A stretch of 64,000 bases of DNA from Methylomusa anaerophila. GTDB taxonomy: Bacteria; Bacillota; Negativicutes; Sporomusales; Sporomusaceae. The stretch spans positions 2,621,501-2,685,500 of the forward strand of contig NZ_AP018449.1 in the NCBI RefSeq assembly GCF_003966895.1, given 5' to 3'. The notes under the pieces are model-generated. The model was not told the origin of the DNA and made no database searches. It was given only the letters and a program-made list of their open reading frames with translations. Positions 27,338-36,654 of the stretch are shown here, in pieces; the first letter of the stretch is position 1; the number at the start of each line of letters is the position of its first letter. Both the position numbers and the translations under genes were made by a program.

Positions 27338-27853
27338 ATGCAAAAAGTATGCACAGTATTGTCAACAGCTTGGGGGTATGTAGCGGCGGTCTGGTCGGAA
27401 AACGGATTATGGGAATTAGGTTTTCCCCGCCCGGATAAACAAAAGGCTTTGCAGGAAGTGAAAACGGAAAATATAGTTGAGGACAAACCATATGGGGAGA
27501 TTGAAGGCAGTGAGCGGTTGCAGCGGGAACTAAACATTTATTTTCGCGGCTTTCCGGTTAAGTTTGAAACACCGGTTGACTGGCGAGGATATACACCTTT
27601 TCAAAGGGCAGTTCTCCAGTATGCCGCCGGCATTCCTTACGGGAAAGCCGCTTCTTATGGCGAAGTAGCGACCGCTGTCGGCCGCCCGAAAGCGGCGCGG
27701 GCGGTTGGCGGCGCCATGCATATTAACCGGACACCCATTATCGTTCCCTGCCACCGGGTGATCGGGGCCAATGGCGATCTTGTCGGATTCGGCGGCGGTA
27801 TGGAACTTAAGCGGGCTTTACTCATTTTGGAAGGATTTCTCAGCTTAAAGTAG
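27338..27853 (+). CDS. ogt: Methylated-DNA--protein-cysteine methyltransferase
   Basis: A 171-residue suicidal DNA-repair protein that takes the methyl group from O6-methylguanine. The active-site PCHRVIGANGDLVGFGGGMELKRALL is intact, with the acceptor Cys in PCHR. The DNA-binding GRPKAARAVGGAMHINRTPIIV precedes it. ATG 27338 is favoured by AAGGTGGTG 9 nt upstream; an in-frame ATG at 27308 would add ten residues. Element A copy 5 starts two bases after the stop codon. Confidence 0.92.
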   Translation: MQKVCTVLSTAWGYVAAVWSENGLWELGFPRPDKQKALQEVKTENIVEDKPYGEIEGSERLQRELNIYFRGFPVKFETPVDWRGYTPFQRAVLQYAAGIPYGKAASYGEVATAVGRPKAARAVGGAMHINRTPIIVPCHRVIGANGDLVGFGGGMELKRALLILEGFLSLK

Positions 27854-27854
27854 G

Positions 27855-28085
27855 GAACTGCTTATAAACCGCCATCTGCGTCGTTGCTCCTGCGGTCCTC
27901 ACTACGACGTACATCCCAGTACGCCTTCGTTCCGGTCCCCGCACAAACTGTTATGCTAAGCTAACGAAATCAGAATCGTCGTCGCGCCTACGGTCTGACT
28001 ATGATAGTTCGAACCGTAATTAGCAAATATCATTGCAATAAGTTTTTTTCATATGCAACGGTATCTGACGATTTTTAAGCAGTTC
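27855..28085 (+). repeat. Interspersed element A, copy 5 (231 bp)
   Basis: Long form with the ~70-nt tail plus a 41-nt insertion after the central hairpin. The insertion ends in CTAACGAAATCAGAATCGT, which is also the end of the 72-77-nt module in copies 11-13. Central hairpin is CGTAC-ATCCCA-GTACG. Fills most of the ogt-HAD gap. Confidence 0.9.
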
Positions 28086-28159
28086 GCGGCAATTCATTAT
28101 TTGAGTAAATTCCTTAGAGAGACATTTGGCAGAATGATTTTATACGAGGAGAGGATACA

Positions 28160-28957
28160 ATGTCAATTAAACTGATTGCAATTGATTTGGACGATACCTT
28201 GCTTGATGATCATTTAACCATATCCCCCCGGGCCAGGGAGACAATCCGGGAAGCCGTGCGGCGGGGCGTGGCGGTTACGGTGGCGACCGGGCGGATGTAC
28301 CGGTCGGCTTTGCCCTTTGCCCGGCAGCTGGAACTGGATGTGCCTTTTATTACTTATAATGGTGCGCTGATTAAATGCAGCATATCCGGTGAAATCATCC
28401 TGCATATCCCGGTTAGGCGGGAACTTGCCCAGCAAGCAGCGGAGCTGTGCCGGGTCAAAAACTGGTACATCCAGACCTATGTCAATGATATGCTGTACGT
28501 AAAAGAACTGGATCGTTATGCCGATATGTATTCCGCTCTTGCCGGGGTGGAACCTATCCCGGTCGGCGAAAACATCTACAAGGTTCAGGACCCCCCAACC
28601 AAAATGCTGATCGTCTCCGAACCGGACAATATCCCTGACATTCAACAAACACTGCAGAACGTTTTCAATGATAAGCTATACATTGTTTCATCCAAACCCA
28701 TGTATGTTGAAATAACCGATCCGGCGGCCAATAAAGGCCGGGCGCTGGAGCTGCTGGCCGCCAGACTTAAAATTGACCGGCAGGAAGTCATGGCTATCGG
28801 CGACTCCGGCAATGACCTGGAGATGATCAAGTATGCCGGCTTAGGCGTTGCCATGGGGAATGCCAGGCCGGAGGTGAAAGCTGCGGCGCAAGCAGTGACG
28901 CGTCACAACAATGATGACGGCGTAGCGGCAGCAATCGAGAAATTTGTGCTGATTTAG
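28160..28957 (+). CDS. Cof-type HAD-superfamily hydrolase
   Basis: A 265-residue phosphatase. Motif I is DLDDTLLDD near residue 9, motif II is TVATGRM near residue 40, and motif IV is AIGDSGNDLEMIKYAGLGVAMGNA near residue 212. The large C2B cap between residues ~85 and 185 is typical of Cof proteins, which act on sugar phosphates, flavin mononucleotide or nucleotide phosphates. The substrate cannot be deduced. Starts at ATG 28160 after ACGAGGAGAGG. Stands alone. Confidence 0.88.
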   Translation: MSIKLIAIDLDDTLLDDHLTISPRARETIREAVRRGVAVTVATGRMYRSALPFARQLELDVPFITYNGALIKCSISGEIILHIPVRRELAQQAAELCRVKNWYIQTYVNDMLYVKELDRYADMYSALAGVEPIPVGENIYKVQDPPTKMLIVSEPDNIPDIQQTLQNVFNDKLYIVSSKPMYVEITDPAANKGRALELLAARLKIDRQEVMAIGDSGNDLEMIKYAGLGVAMGNARPEVKAAAQAVTRHNNDDGVAAAIEKFVLI

Positions 28958-29119
28958 AAAAAGTCTCTTGACTACGGGAGAAAGGATTTGGTAATATATA
29001 CATAATGTAATAAAATGTAACTATTTGTAATACTATGCAAGTCTAGACGCCTGCTGCAGCAAGAGACTGTTGACAGAAAGCTTTTTGTGATTGTCACAAA
29101 GTAAGAGGGGAGCTTGTGT

Positions 29120-30856
29120 ATGAACATCAAAAAAATACAAATTGGAATCAAAATCGGTATTGGCTTTTTTATCATGCTTGGACTCATTGCTACCATGGCT
29201 GTGGTTGCCGTTATCTCTCTCCAATCGTTTTCCCGTAATCTTGACGCTATTGACAAAGCAAACCACCGTTTGACTCTCGCCATGCAGATTGAAAGTAGTT
29301 TTTATAACAGTGTTGCGACGATACGCGGGTACATGGCCTACGGGGATGAGAAGTTCGCCAAGCAAATGGAACAAGCAGCCAGCAATGCGGTGGTACTGGA
29401 GCACGAGCTCTTGGAGCTGACCGGTGAAAACGACCGGCCGGAAGTGCAAAAACTGGTGCAACTGACCAGTAAATATTCCGACGGGGTGATGAACGACTTA
29501 TTACCGGTAGTCCGCACCTACCACCAGGAACTTAAGGCCGGAAACGCTGAAAAGGCTCAGCTGTTGACTGCTGAAGCCTATCAGATTGCTGGTAAAATTA
29601 GTCCATACTCCGATCAGATCACAACTATAGTGCAAAATTTAGTTGCTAATAACAAAGCAATCGTAGCAGAAAGTACGGCATCTTCCTTAGGCAATATGAA
29701 CAAGCAAATCATTTTTTCCGGCATAATTGCCGCCACCGCTATTGTTATTGGAATTATTCTCAGTTTAATTTTGACTTATATGGTGCGTAAACCAATCAAC
29801 CAAATGCTGACTACTGCCAACCATATGGCGGAAGGTGATCTTGCCGGCTCCTTTTCTTATGTTGAGGAAGGTGACGAACTGAGTCAACTGGCTATTGCCC
29901 TCAATAAAATGCGGCATAGTTTTAAAACTGCTGTCAGCAAAATTTTAAATTCCGCCCGGCAGGTTGCCGCTTCCTCCAACAGCCTGGCTCACATTGTCGA
30001 CGATTCGGCCAGAGCCGCTACTCAGGTCCAAGACTCCATCAGCCAAGTCACCCATAATGCCGAACAGCAGCAGGAAGCCGCCACTTTAGCTTTAGGAGCG
30101 GCGGAACATTTAGTAGCCAGTATTCAGCAAATTGCCGCCAATGCCGCTATTGTTGTCGATGTATCCCTTGAAACCGCCCAGGCGGCGCAGGCGGGAAGCG
30201 AGAAAGTCACTACTGCAGTCAGGCAGATGAGTAATATCGATCAGACAGTGGGCGGTTTGGCGCAAGTAATTGGCAAGCTGGAAGGACATTCCCAGGCAAT
30301 CGGCCAGATTGTCAACACCATTTCGGCTATTGCCGGACAAACCAATTTATTGGCGCTGAATGCCGCCATTGAAGCGGCCCGGGCGGGTGAACACGGCAAA
30401 GGATTTGCCGTTGTGGCTGAGGAAGTGCGCAAACTGGCCGAACAAGCCGGAGAAGCTGCCCAGCAAATTGCCGATCTGATTGTGGAAATTCAGCAAGAAA
30501 CCACTTGTGCGGTAGCCGCTATGCATTCCGGTACCCGGGAAGTGACAGTAGGAACCGAAGTGGTTAATAGTGCCGGTAAGGCGTTTGAAGATATTGCGGC
30601 TCATATTGACCGGGTCACCGGTCAGGTCCGGGAAATATCTGTGGCGATACAGGATATGGCGGAAGGCAGTCAGCAGATTGTTACCTCTGTTCAGTCTTTT
30701 GAAACCAGCAGCCGGGATATTGCCGCTCAAACGCAGACCGTTTCGTCTGCTACGGTGGAACAGTCTGTTTCCATGCAGCAATTGTCAATCGCAGGGCAAA
30801 ACCTTTCTCAGATGGCGCAGGCTTTAACCGGAGTGGTAACCCACTTTAAGATTTAA
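29120..30856 (+). CDS. Methyl-accepting chemotaxis protein
   Basis: A 578-residue membrane chemoreceptor. The first membrane helix is at residues ~11-34, a periplasmic or extracellular four-helix-bundle-like sensor at ~35-190, the second membrane helix at ~195-222, and HAMP at ~223-275. The signalling domain has the invariant hairpin [39 protein letters not shown] near residue 400. The ligand is unknown. ATG 29120 is 8 nt from AGAGGGGAG. No che genes are adjacent, so this is an orphan receptor. Confidence 0.92.
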   Translation: MNIKKIQIGIKIGIGFFIMLGLIATMAVVAVISLQSFSRNLDAIDKANHRLTLAMQIESSFYNSVATIRGYMAYGDEKFAKQMEQAASNAVVLEHELLELTGENDRPEVQKLVQLTSKYSDGVMNDLLPVVRTYHQELKAGNAEKAQLLTAEAYQIAGKISPYSDQITTIVQNLVANNKAIVAESTASSLGNMNKQIIFSGIIAATAIVIGIILSLILTYMVRKPINQMLTTANHMAEGDLAGSFSYVEEGDELSQLAIALNKMRHSFKTAVSKILNSARQVAASSNSLAHIVDDSARAATQVQDSISQVTHNAEQQQEAATLALGAAEHLVASIQQIAANAAIVVDVSLETAQAAQAGSEKVTTAVRQMSNIDQTVGGLAQVIGKLEGHSQAIGQIVNTISAIAGQTNLLALNAAIEAARAGEHGKGFAVVAEEVRKLAEQAGEAAQQIADLIVEIQQETTCAVAAMHSGTREVTVGTEVVNSAGKAFEDIAAHIDRVTGQVREISVAIQDMAEGSQQIVTSVQSFETSSRDIAAQTQTVSSATVEQSVSMQQLSIAGQNLSQMAQALTGVVTHFKI

Positions 30857-30951
30857 CTTATGTTTAACTTATGTTCCCTTGACTTTGGTTGAATTCTTAG
30901 ATACAATAATTATGAAGTTTGTAAGTATATGGCAACCCTTCGGTTTGATTT

Positions 30952-30982
30952 ATAGCCCTCTAAAATTCTTTTGGAGGGCTAT
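30952..30982 (+). terminator. Probable terminator after the chemoreceptor
   Basis: ATAGCCCTCTAAAA and TTTTGGAGGGCTAT form a perfect 14-bp stem around TTC, but the T-run behind it is poor (TGCTGT). Confidence 0.6.
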
Positions 30983-31049
30983 TGCTGTAAGGGATTTTAA
31001 CATGGCATGTTGCCGGATACGTGAAATTGATTTGGAAGGAAGGTGACTT

Positions 31050-31631
31050 ATGGAGGAAGTAACTGCATTATTATTACAGTGGGGAGTAGCCGGCCTCATA
31101 GCGGCGGCGTTCACCGAATCATTCTGTTCGCCTATTCTCCCTGATTTTGTGCTGATTCCGCTGGCACTTGCCAGTCCTGAGAAAGCACTGTATTACGGTA
31201 TGGTGGCTACTTTGGCCTCAGTTGCCGGCGGCTATGTGGGCCATTGGATCGGCAGAAAAATAGGTTTGCCGGCGGCTAGAAAGATTATTCCCCCCAAATA
31301 CCAGGAGCTTGTTCAGCGATACGTCCGGGAAAACGCCGTTTGGGCCATTTTTCTCGCCGCCTTGTCGCCGATTCCCTACAAGTTCGTCAGCATTACAGCC
31401 GGCGCCCTTGGCGTTCGCCTGGATGTTTTCTTTATTGCTTCATTTGTCGGCCGGGCAAAACGATTTCTCGTGGAAGGAGTGCTAATATACTATTTCGGTC
31501 CGAAAGCCGTTGAGTTATTTTCAAACCACTCGGACAGTTTTATAATTGGGTTATTGATTGCGACCGGTCTTGTTATACTCTTGGTATATATTGTAAAGCG
31601 TTACCGCAAAGCGGAGACTGTGTCCGAATAA
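31050..31631 (+). CDS. VTT/DedA-like membrane protein (YqaA family)
   Basis: A 193-residue membrane protein with the SNARE-associated/VTT pattern. It has the re-entrant-like ESFCSPILPDFVLIPLALASP near residue 23, then GGYVGHWIGRKIGL, AALSPIPYKFVSITAGALGV and GRAKRFLVEGVLIYYFG. The VTT family includes lipid scramblases and transporters; the specific substrate is unknown. ATG 31050 follows GGAAGGTGAC. A strong terminator follows. Confidence 0.8.
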   Translation: MEEVTALLLQWGVAGLIAAAFTESFCSPILPDFVLIPLALASPEKALYYGMVATLASVAGGYVGHWIGRKIGLPAARKIIPPKYQELVQRYVRENAVWAIFLAALSPIPYKFVSITAGALGVRLDVFFIASFVGRAKRFLVEGVLIYYFGPKAVELFSNHSDSFIIGLLIATGLVILLVYIVKRYRKAETVSE

Positions 31632-31634
31632 TGG

Positions 31635-31672
31635 GTCTACTGCAATTAAGTCAGGCAGTAGACTCTTTTTTT
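31635..31672 (+). terminator. Rho-independent terminator after the VTT gene
   Basis: GTCTACTGC and GCAGTAGAC form a perfect 9-bp stem followed by TCTTTTTTT. Confidence 0.9.
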
Positions 31673-31699
31673 GCATTTTTTTAGTTGCTGCAATATAAT
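31671..31699 (+). promoter_or_regulatory. Sigma-A promoter of the PHP gene
   Basis: TTGCAT (31671-31676) and TATAAT (31694-31699) with a 17-base spacer. The -35 box directly abuts the T-run of the preceding terminator. Confidence 0.75.
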
Positions 31700-31734
31700 T
31701 GTGATATAACGGATAGTAGAGGGGAGGATAGCAA

Positions 31735-32457
31735 ATGAAGTTTGTTGCAGACCTGCATATTCACACAATTGCCAGTGGTCACGCTTACAGCACGGTGCTT
31801 GAAATTGCCCGCGCCGCAGCGGATAAAGGGCTGCAGATGATTGCCCTGACCGACCATGGGCCTGCTATGCCGGGGGGACCTCATGCATATCATTTTGGCA
31901 ACTTGACAGCCATTCCTGGCGAAATATATGGTGTAAAGATACTTAAAGGGGTAGAAGCCAACGTTATTGACCGCAAGGGCAAGCTGGACTTGGATGACGG
32001 CAGGTTAGCCAAACAGGACATCGTTTTAGCCGGACTTCACACGTTATGCGCTCCTGAAGGCTCTGTGGCCGAAAATACAGAGATGATGATTAATACGATG
32101 AAAAATCCTTGGGTGGATATTGTTGTTCACCCGGGTAATCCGGAATTTCCCGTGGACGAAGAAGCGATTGTCCAGGCTGCAGCCGAATATGGTGTGGCTA
32201 TTGAGATCAATAACAGTTCACTCACAATCAGCCGTAAAGGCAGTATGCCCCATTGTGATCATATCGCTTGCCTTGCCAAGCGCTATGGGGTAATTGTTTC
32301 GGTTAGCTCAGACAGCCATTTTGCTTTTACGGTGGGAGAGTTTGACGTTGCCAATCAATTATTGGAAAAGCACGGGATAAAGGAAGAAATGGTGTTAAAT
32401 ACTTCTATCCAAAGGGTTTTGTCCCACTTGGAGCGGCGGAAAAACCGGGTCCGGTAA
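31735..32457 (+). CDS. PHP-domain phosphatase (YcdX-like)
   Basis: A 240-residue metal-dependent phosphoesterase. The first metal site is DLHIHTIASGHAYST at residues 5-19. ALTDHGPAMPGGPHAYHF near residue 37, VVHPGNPEFP near residue 130 and SSDSHFAFTVGEF near residue 195 supply further ligands. The trinuclear-zinc YcdX subgroup has this set. The biological substrate is unknown. Placed directly upstream of rapZ, with its own promoter. Confidence 0.88.
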   Translation: MKFVADLHIHTIASGHAYSTVLEIARAAADKGLQMIALTDHGPAMPGGPHAYHFGNLTAIPGEIYGVKILKGVEANVIDRKGKLDLDDGRLAKQDIVLAGLHTLCAPEGSVAENTEMMINTMKNPWVDIVVHPGNPEFPVDEEAIVQAAAEYGVAIEINNSSLTISRKGSMPHCDHIACLAKRYGVIVSVSSDSHFAFTVGEFDVANQLLEKHGIKEEMVLNTSIQRVLSHLERRKNRVR

Positions 32458-32462
32458 TCGAT

Positions 32463-32486
32463 TTATCATCTTATCATCTTATCATC
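32463..32486 (+). repeat. TTATCATC tandem x3
   Basis: Three perfect contiguous 8-bp copies in the short gap before rapZ. Probably a slippage product. Confidence 0.8.
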
Positions 32487-32514
32487 CAACCAAGCCACTC
32501 ATGAGGTGAATGCT

Positions 32515-33393
32515 ATGGATAATTTTCGTTTGGTAATTGTTACCGGTATGTCCGGCGCGGGTAAATCCCAGGTGGTAAGAGCTATGGAAGACCTGGGCTA
32601 TTTTTGTGTTGACAACCTCCCCCCCATGCTGATTCCAAAATTCGCCGAGCTGTGCGCCCAGTCAGGAGGAAAGGTGTCCAAAATTGCTCTGGTGGTGGAT
32701 ATACGGGGCGGCGAATTTTTTGATACGCTGATCCAAGTGCTGGAAGATATGGAGAAGCAGGGATATCTTTATGAGATATTGTTCCTGGAAGCAGCTGACG
32801 CCACACTTATCAGGCGGTATAAGGAGACCCGCCGCCGCCATCCAATGGCTCCTCACGGACGGATCAGCGAAGGTATCATGCGGGAACGGGACCGTTTGGA
32901 ACATATTCGCGGCCGGGCTACTCATATAATCGATACTTCCGGATTATCAACAACTGAGCTCAAAGGAAAGATTATTGCCTTATTTGCTGAAGACCGGGAA
33001 CATGAACGAATGACCATTACCGTGGTATCCTTTGGCTTTAAATACGGCATACCTTTAGATGCCGACATGGTACTGGACGTCCGGTTTTTACCTAATCCTT
33101 TCTATGTGGAGTCATTACGGCGCCATAGCGGCAAGGAGCCGCAAGTTGGCGACTACATCTGGAAGTGGCCGGTAACCCAGCAATTTATGGAAAAACTTTC
33201 CGGTCTGGTGGATTTTCTTGTTCCTCACTATGTTAAAGAAGGAAAAAGTCAGCTCATTATCGCGATTGGCTGTACCGGTGGTTTGCACCGGTCGGTGTTT
33301 GTCGCCGAAAAAATACACGAATCCTTGAAAGGTAAGGGTTATAAGACCAATGTCGAACATCGGGATATAAAGCACAACATCACCGAAGTTTAG
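32515..33393 (+). CDS. rapZ: RNase adapter / nucleotide-binding protein RapZ (YvcJ)
   Basis: A 292-residue P-loop protein: Walker A TGMSGAGKSQ near residue 10, and the C-terminal RapZ domain with FGFKYGIP...DVRFLPNPFYV and AIGCTGGLHRSVFVAE near residue 255. In E. coli it guides small-RNA decay for amino-sugar synthesis; in Firmicutes it binds nucleotides and affects competence. It heads the conserved rapZ-yvcK-whiA cluster. ATG 32515 is chosen over GTG 32506 because the ribosome site (ATGAGGTGA) overlaps the latter. Confidence 0.94.
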   Translation: MDNFRLVIVTGMSGAGKSQVVRAMEDLGYFCVDNLPPMLIPKFAELCAQSGGKVSKIALVVDIRGGEFFDTLIQVLEDMEKQGYLYEILFLEAADATLIRRYKETRRRHPMAPHGRISEGIMRERDRLEHIRGRATHIIDTSGLSTTELKGKIIALFAEDREHERMTITVVSFGFKYGIPLDADMVLDVRFLPNPFYVESLRRHSGKEPQVGDYIWKWPVTQQFMEKLSGLVDFLVPHYVKEGKSQLIIAIGCTGGLHRSVFVAEKIHESLKGKGYKTNVEHRDIKHNITEV

Positions 33394-33418
33394 AAAGGAT
33401 TTATGCGCTTTAAGTAGG

Positions 33419-33538
33419 GAACTGCTTAGAAACCGCCATCTGCGTCGTTGCTCGTCCGGTCCTCACTCCGACGTACCCCCAGTACGCCTCCGTTCCGGTC
33501 CTCCTCGCGCCTAGCATCTGACGACTTCTAAGCAGTTC
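33419..33538 (+). repeat. Interspersed element A, copy 6 (basic 120-bp form)
   Basis: Exact 120 bp. The central hairpin here is CGTAC-CCCCA-GTACG: the loop differs from most copies while the stem is kept. Followed after ~20 bases by GCGGATACAAGCTTACTGC, shared with copy 9. Confidence 0.92.
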
Positions 33539-33597
33539 GAGGCAGTTGAAGAGCTGGCGGATACAAGCTTACTGCTCATTTAAGATAACGTTTTACT

Positions 33598-33728
33598 GCA
33601 GAGGCGCAGAGAAACTTAGTTATTTATATTTTTTTAACGCTCTTCGTTCATCTTTTCTCTGTGTTCTCAGCGTCTCTGCGGTTCCGGTTTCTTTGTCTTA
33701 TGACGTTTTAGATTTTCAGGATAGTTCG
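33598..33728 (+). repeat. Element C, copy 1 (with inverted-repeat arm)
   Basis: Positions 33680-33728 match 39603-39651 with one difference over 49 bp (GGTTCCGGTTTCTTTGTCT, then ATGACGTTTTAGATTTTCAG, then GATAGTTCG). The preceding GCAGAGGCGCAGAGAAA pairs imperfectly with TTTCTCTGTG...CGTCTCTGC. The right end GTTCGAGGCAAT resembles the right flank of element A. Confidence 0.8.
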
Positions 33729-33781
33729 AGGCAATAGAAAGGTTGAGGAATTGCAAAACGATTCTGGTAGGTGAATCCTTT

Positions 33782-35137
33782 ATGCATATATTGAAATGGC
33801 TGTATCCTGGGATGAAATTCAAGCGCTGGCTGCTCTTGTTTTCACTTGGGGTAATTCTGGTCAGCATGGGCCTGGCAATGATATTCAACTATAAATATAT
33901 TGGTGTGATTGAAGAAAGCATTTTCCGGTTATTTTACCTGACTACCGGCAAGTATTATTATGCGGTGACAGCGCTGGCCGGCATTGCCATTATCGTTGGC
34001 GGCGTGGCTGTCATGCTTTTGGCTACCAGGCAAATTATCCATTCGGTAATCAGTGTTCTTGTTCCGGAGGGATCGGAAAAACTGGTTGAAATCATCTTTC
34101 AAAAGCGGAGACTGAACCGGGGGCCCGCTCTGGCTGTGGTGGGCGGCGGTACCGGACTCTCAGTCCTGCTGCGCGGCCTCAAAAGTATCACCAGCAATCT
34201 GACTGCCATTGTAACTGTGGCCGACGATGGTGGTTCATCAGGACGCCTGCGGAAAGATTTAGGGATTGTCCCCCCGGGAGATCTGCGCAACTGTTTGGTT
34301 GCTCTGGCCGACACTGAGCCTTTGATGGAGAAATTGTTTCAGCACCGTTTCGGCGGTTGCGGTGAACTGGCCGGACACAGTTTTGGCAACCTTTATATTG
34401 CCGCCATGACGGAGATTGTCGGCGATGTTGAACTGGCTCTTAAAGAGTCCAGTAAAGTATTGGCCGTTCGCGGGCAGGTATTGCCTGCCACCGCCGAACG
34501 CATACGACTGGTGGCGGAAATGGCGGATGGCACCCGGGTAGAAGGCGAGTCGCAGATACCATTGGCCAATAAACAAATTAAAAGAGTATTTATTCAGCCT
34601 GCCGACGCCGTCCCGGTAAAAGGCGTGCTGGAAGCCATTAAGGAAGTAGATGCGTGTATCCTGGGCCCCGGCAGCCTTTACACCAGTGTACTTCCCAATC
34701 TTATGGTCAAAGGGGTGGTGGAGGCCCTTAGGGCGACCGAGGCCGTCAAAATCTATATATGCAATGTTATGACTCAGCCCGGGGAAACGGATGGGTATAC
34801 TGCCTCACAGCACGTGAAGGCAATTATTGACCATATCGGCCCGGGGTGTATAGATTATGTGGTAGTCAATGTCCAGCAAGTCGCGCCGGAACTGCAGGAA
34901 GTATATGGGCAGCAGGGGGCATATCCGGTAATTGCGGATTTAGCTGAAATTGAGGCTCTTGGCGTTAAAATCGTTCAGGCCAATTTGATCAGTGAAACCA
35001 ACCTGGTGCGGCATGATCCCATTCGTCTGTCCCGGACTATAATAAAACTGGTATATGACCTCAAGGTCAACTCTGACCGGATGCGGCTCCTCGATTATTA
35101 CCTGATTGCCGAGACCATTAAGAAATGGAAAGAATGA
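33782..35137 (+). CDS. yvcK: Gluconeogenesis factor YvcK/MgfK (CofD-like)
   Basis: A 451-residue protein. Two N-terminal membrane helices (about residues 18-40 and 60-85) are joined to a CofD-like domain. That domain has VVGGGTGLSVLLRGLK near residue 120, DDGGSSGRLRKDLGIVPPGDLRNCLVALA near 150, and GPGSLYTSVLPNLMVKGV near 300. In Bacillus it binds UDP-sugars and controls cell-wall precursor flow during gluconeogenic growth. ATG 33782 follows TAGGTGA; a TTG 13 codons upstream has no ribosome site. The N-terminal membrane anchor is longer than in Bacillus YvcK. Confidence 0.93.
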   Translation: MHILKWLYPGMKFKRWLLLFSLGVILVSMGLAMIFNYKYIGVIEESIFRLFYLTTGKYYYAVTALAGIAIIVGGVAVMLLATRQIIHSVISVLVPEGSEKLVEIIFQKRRLNRGPALAVVGGGTGLSVLLRGLKSITSNLTAIVTVADDGGSSGRLRKDLGIVPPGDLRNCLVALADTEPLMEKLFQHRFGGCGELAGHSFGNLYIAAMTEIVGDVELALKESSKVLAVRGQVLPATAERIRLVAEMADGTRVEGESQIPLANKQIKRVFIQPADAVPVKGVLEAIKEVDACILGPGSLYTSVLPNLMVKGVVEALRATEAVKIYICNVMTQPGETDGYTASQHVKAIIDHIGPGCIDYVVVNVQQVAPELQEVYGQQGAYPVIADLAEIEALGVKIVQANLISETNLVRHDPIRLSRTIIKLVYDLKVNSDRMRLLDYYLIAETIKKWKE

Positions 35138-35161
35138 AAAACTTCGCGTCTTCAAAGATGG

Positions 35162-35352
35162 GAACTGCTTATAAACCGCTATCTACTTCGTTGCTCCTGC
35201 GGTCTTCACTCCGACGCACAACCAAGTACGTCTCCGTTCCGGTTCTCGTCGCGCCTCGTCGGTCTGACTATGATAATCGAACCGTAATCACAAATTTCAT
35301 TCCAATAAGTTTTTTTCATATGCAACGGTATTTAACGATTTTTAAGCAGTTC
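35162..35352 (+). repeat. Interspersed element A, copy 7 (long form, 191 bp)
   Basis: Contains the ~70-nt tail module with several substitutions. The central stem is weakened (CGCACAACCAAGTACG), so this copy looks older. Lies between yvcK and whiA, which are usually tightly linked. Confidence 0.88.
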
Positions 35353-35406
35353 GAGCCAATTCAAAATTTGAGTACAATACAATAAATACAAAGGACTGAC
35401 TCGATA

Positions 35407-36372
35407 GTGTCATTTTCTGCCGAGGTGAAAAATGAACTGGCCCGGGTAACAGGGGAAAGCCATTGCTGTCATGCCGCCGAATTGGCGGCGTTGATGCGTA
35501 TGGGCGGGACGATGGTAATTGGCGGCAATACCAATTTAGGCGTGAACTTCAGCAGCGAGAATGCGGCTGTGGCGCGAAAAGTTCTTGGCCTGATTAAACG
35601 GGGATTTAAATTAGATACGGAAGTGGTTGTTACCCGCGGCCGCCGGCTAAAAAAGAATAATACTTATCATGTCCGGGTAATTCCGGGTCCGGGGGTCAAC
35701 TACCTGTTCAGCGGTCTTGGCATCATGCGCGGTGACGGGATTAATATTCAATCCGACAGCGGCATTCTGCGGAAAGCCTGCTGTCGTCGTGCTTACCTCC
35801 GGGGAGCTTTTTTGGGCGGCGGGTCGGTGAACAAACCGGAGGGCGCCTATCATCTGGAACTGGTTACAGGCAACCTGGATTTTGCCAAATCCCTGGTAAG
35901 GCTGATGCGATCCTTCAATTTGCCGGCGAGACTTACCGACCGTAAAGATGACTACATAGTCTATCTGAAAGACGGTAACGCCATCACTTCATTTTTGCAG
36001 ATTATCGGCGCCCACAACGCTCTCTTGACATTTGAGAATGTCCGGGTTGTCAAGGATATGCGCAATCAAGTCAACCGTCTGGTCAACTGTGAAACGGCCA
36101 ATCTGCAAAAAACCGTTAATGCGGCTGTGAAACAAGTGGAAGGTATTAAAACAATTGCCGCTTTGACGGGCCTTGATAAATTGCCGCCGTCGTTACGGGA
36201 AATAGCCGAAGTGCGCTTGGCCAACCCGGAAGCTACTTTGGCGGAATTGGTAGAGGCATTGGGGGGGAGAGTCGGCAAATCAGGGATTAACCACCGGTTG
36301 CGCAAACTGGCTGAGATTGCCGACAAGCTGGCGGCTGGCCGGGCTGCCGGCGACAAAGGAGATACGGTATAA
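35407..36372 (+). CDS. whiA: DNA-binding protein WhiA
   Basis: A 321-residue protein with an N-terminal LAGLIDADG-like domain (SFSAEVKNELARV..., CCRRAYLRGAFLGGGSVNKPE near residue 120). The C-terminal helix-turn-helix has LREIAEVRLANPEATLAELVEALGGRVGKSGINHRLRKL. In Streptomyces it controls sporulation genes; in Bacillus it affects division and chromosome segregation. GTG start at 35407 with AAGGACTG upstream, a slightly long spacing. Third member of the rapZ-yvcK-whiA cluster. Confidence 0.94.
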   Translation: MSFSAEVKNELARVTGESHCCHAAELAALMRMGGTMVIGGNTNLGVNFSSENAAVARKVLGLIKRGFKLDTEVVVTRGRRLKKNNTYHVRVIPGPGVNYLFSGLGIMRGDGINIQSDSGILRKACCRRAYLRGAFLGGGSVNKPEGAYHLELVTGNLDFAKSLVRLMRSFNLPARLTDRKDDYIVYLKDGNAITSFLQIIGAHNALLTFENVRVVKDMRNQVNRLVNCETANLQKTVNAAVKQVEGIKTIAALTGLDKLPPSLREIAEVRLANPEATLAELVEALGGRVGKSGINHRLRKLAEIADKLAAGRAAGDKGDTV

Positions 36373-36452
36373 TTTGACATAATTATAAACAGTGGCTGTT
36401 AACTTTTTACATTTACCCATCCTCGCATGTCTGTTATAATAAATGACTATAG

Positions 36453-36575
36453 AGACTGCTTATAAACGCCCATCTGCGTCGTTGCTCCTGCGGGCGCTTG
36501 CTTACGTACCGCGTCCATGTACGCCGCGCTGCGCGTCCTCGTTGCGCCTCGCATATGAACGTTTCTAAGCAGTCT
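36453..36575 (+). repeat. Interspersed element A, copy 8 (variant termini, 123 bp)
   Basis: Here both ends have changed together: AGACTGCTTA on the left and its exact complement TAAGCAGTCT on the right. The central hairpin is CGTAC-CGCGTCCAT-GTACG with a larger loop. The pairing, not the sequence, has been kept. Confidence 0.88.
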
Positions 36576-36654
36576 CGAAATAGGGAAGGCAACCAAATAC
36601 GTGGTTATATCCGGTGAATTACCGGTGTACATAACCGTTATGGGAGGGTAAATA

